In this document: positions 5,257 to 6,431 of the stretch, piece after piece
How the letters are laid out: every line of letters starts with the position of its first letter
Numbering within the stretch: the first letter of the stretch is position 1
DNA from: Chlorobiota bacterium
GTDB lineage: Bacteria; Bacteroidota; Ignavibacteria; Kapaibacteriales; NICIL-2
DNA length: 6,431 nt
Assembly (NCBI GenBank): GCA_003695605.1
Contig: RFIK01000014.1
Span: 1 to 6,431, forward strand
Reading direction: 5' to 3'
Translations under genes and position numbers: made by a program
Notes under the pieces: generated by a model
What the model was told of the DNA's origin: nothing
Databases searched by the model: none
The model's input: the letters and a program-made list of their open reading frames with translations, nothing else

Positions 5257-6431
5257 ATGCATCGGATTTTGTGGGTTGATGACGAAATTGAGCTGTTGGA
5301 GCCGCACGTTCAAATTCTACAGAGCCGCGGTTACCACGTCGAGACTGCAACCAGTGGGGAAGATGCACTTGCACTTGCTGAGCAGCAGCACTTCGATCTG
5401 GTGTTCCTCGATGAGATGATGCTCGGCATGAGCGGCTTGGAAACTCTCCAACAACTCAAGCGACTCGATCCGTATCGCCCGGTGGTGATGGTGACAAAAA
5501 ACGAGCAAGAATCGCTCATGGATGAGGCGATTGGCCGGAGCATTGATGATTATCTGACTAAGCCGATCAGTCCAAGCCAAGTACTGGCTGTTTGCAAGAA
5601 ATACCTCGATGCACGCGTGTTGCAGCAGCAGCGCGTCACACGTGAGTACCTTCGAGATTTTGCGCAGTTGGAAGAAAGCATAGCGCAAGCAGAACGGTGG
5701 GAAGAGTGGGTGGAGATTTATCGCGGACTTGTGCAGTGGAGCCTCGAACTCGACGTACATCCTGACGTCGGCCTCGATCAAACGCTTGCTGAGCAGTGGC
5801 GCCAAGCCAATCGGCTCTTTGCACGGTTCATCGAAGGTAACTACCCACGCTGGCTCACCGATCGCCCCAAGGAGGGGAATCCACTTGTTTCGCCGCACAT
5901 TGCCGATCGGTTCATCCTCCCGTTGCTGCGGCAGAAACGCCACGTCGTATTCGTTGTAGTGGACTGCTTGCGGCTGGACCAATGGATTGTTCTCGAGCCA
6001 CTCGTACGCCAGTACTACACAACGGAACTTCACTACTATTGCTCAATTCTTCCAACGGCGACAATCTATGCGCGGAATGCACTCTTTGCCGGGCTCTTCC
6101 CAGCAGACATCGAGCGTTACTATCCTCAGTGGGCTCCAGAAGAAGGAGAGAGCGAGACAAGTCAGAATGCACACGAGCCGGACCTCCTGCAGGAATTGCT
6201 CCGTCGCCGAGGTATCGAGGTGGAGGGGAAATTCGAGTACATCAAGATTTACGAAACCGAGTTTGGCAAGCGTATCGAGAGCGATGCACAGCGGCTCGCA
6301 CAGAACGCACTAACGACAATTGTCGTCAGTGCACTTGATATGATGGCGCATTCGCGGAGCGATACGGCAATTCTCAAAGAGATCGCGCCAGATGAAGCTG
6401 CGTATCGCTCGCTGACGCATTCGTGGTTTCA
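5257..6431 (+). CDS. porX: PorX-type response regulator with PglZ domain (partial, runs off right edge)
   Basis: The visible 391 codons encode an N-terminal receiver (about 1-118), a helical linker (about 120-215) and a C-terminal PglZ/alkaline-phosphatase-superfamily domain (from about 228). PorX works with the histidine kinase PorY and sigma factor SigP to control type IX secretion genes in Bacteroidota; its PglZ domain has been reported to hydrolyse oligonucleotides. The receiver shows the acidic pair D8/D9 (WVDDE), phosphoacceptor D52 (FLDEMM), T80 and K102 (TKPI). PglZ features are VVVDCLRLDQW (233-243), with D236 a likely metal ligand, ILPTATIYARN (264-274), holding the conserved threonine of the active site, and LDMMAHSR (360-367), with D361 and H365 as probable metal ligands. 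PorX proteins are about 520 residues, so about 125 C-terminal residues are missing beyond the edge. An in-frame TAA at 5251-5253 fixes the start at 5257. Oddity: L56 replaces the proline usually four residues after the phosphoacceptor (D..MPG in the family). Confidence 0.9.
   Translation, partial: MHRILWVDDEIELLEPHVQILQSRGYHVETATSGEDALALAEQQHFDLVFLDEMMLGMSGLETLQQLKRLDPYRPVVMVTKNEQESLMDEAIGRSIDDYLTKPISPSQVLAVCKKYLDARVLQQQRVTREYLRDFAQLEESIAQAERWEEWVEIYRGLVQWSLELDVHPDVGLDQTLAEQWRQANRLFARFIEGNYPRWLTDRPKEGNPLVSPHIADRFILPLLRQKRHVVFVVVDCLRLDQWIVLEPLVRQYYTTELHYYCSILPTATIYARNALFAGLFPADIERYYPQWAPEEGESETSQNAHEPDLLQELLRRRGIEVEGKFEYIKIYETEFGKRIESDAQRLAQNALTTIVVSALDMMAHSRSDTAILKEIAPDEAAYRSLTHSWF

Noticed and set aside
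5317..6033. 238-codon open frame on the minus strand opposite porX
   Set aside because: It is fully antisense to a clearly recognisable receiver-PglZ protein, its translation matches no family I know, and it has no sign of its own initiation signals.
1..6431. CRISPR array, tRNA/rRNA gene, insertion sequence, phage or defence system
   Set aside because: No repeat-spacer pattern, cloverleaf, transposase or terminal repeats were seen. The PglZ domain can suggest BREX or Pgl defence, but its fusion to a receiver and the lack of brx/pgl neighbours identify it as PorX instead.

Overview
The window looks like chromosomal DNA of a bacterium from the Bacteroidota/Chlorobiota group (FCB superphylum; Kapabacteria- or Ignavibacteria-like lineages are possible but not proven). 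Three things point there. The last gene encodes a receiver plus PglZ protein of the PorX type, which is typical of bacteria with a type IX secretion system. The carboxyltransferase is closest, from memory, to the form found in Bacteroidota. Two -7-like boxes resemble the Bacteroidota TAnnTTTG element, while Shine-Dalgarno sequences are weak or absent. GC content appears moderate, a little above 50% by eye, with no obvious jump between genes. Nothing suggests a phage, insertion sequence or genomic island.

Layout: positions 1-1416 (minus strand) hold the N-terminal 472 codons of a methylmalonyl-CoA mutase; its C-terminal part lies beyond the left edge. A 138-bp divergent intergenic region (1417-1554) follows. 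It contains no gene but has several adjacent inverted repeats and a possible promoter for the rightward gene. On the plus strand, 1555-3390 encodes a complete AMP-forming long-chain acyl-CoA synthetase. After 88 bp, 3479-5143 encodes a complete acyl-CoA carboxylase carboxyltransferase (beta) subunit. After a further 113 bp, porX begins at 5257 and runs off the right edge.

The first three genes fit one metabolic theme. The synthetase activates fatty acids. A biotin-dependent carboxylase could convert propionyl-CoA, from odd-chain or branched substrates, to methylmalonyl-CoA. The mutase would convert that to succinyl-CoA for the TCA cycle. The carboxyltransferase motifs resemble the methylcrotonyl-CoA carboxylase-like clade rather than classical PccB, so its substrate is uncertain. 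The biotin carboxylase/BCCP partner, the epimerase and the mutase chaperone MeaB are not in the window. PorX is probably an unrelated neighbour rather than part of this pathway.

I did not find a convincing undescribed system. The points most worth checking are the cluster of dyads between the divergent acyl-CoA genes, the unusual PorX receiver (the conserved proline after the phosphoacceptor is replaced by leucine), and the substrate question for the carboxyltransferase.
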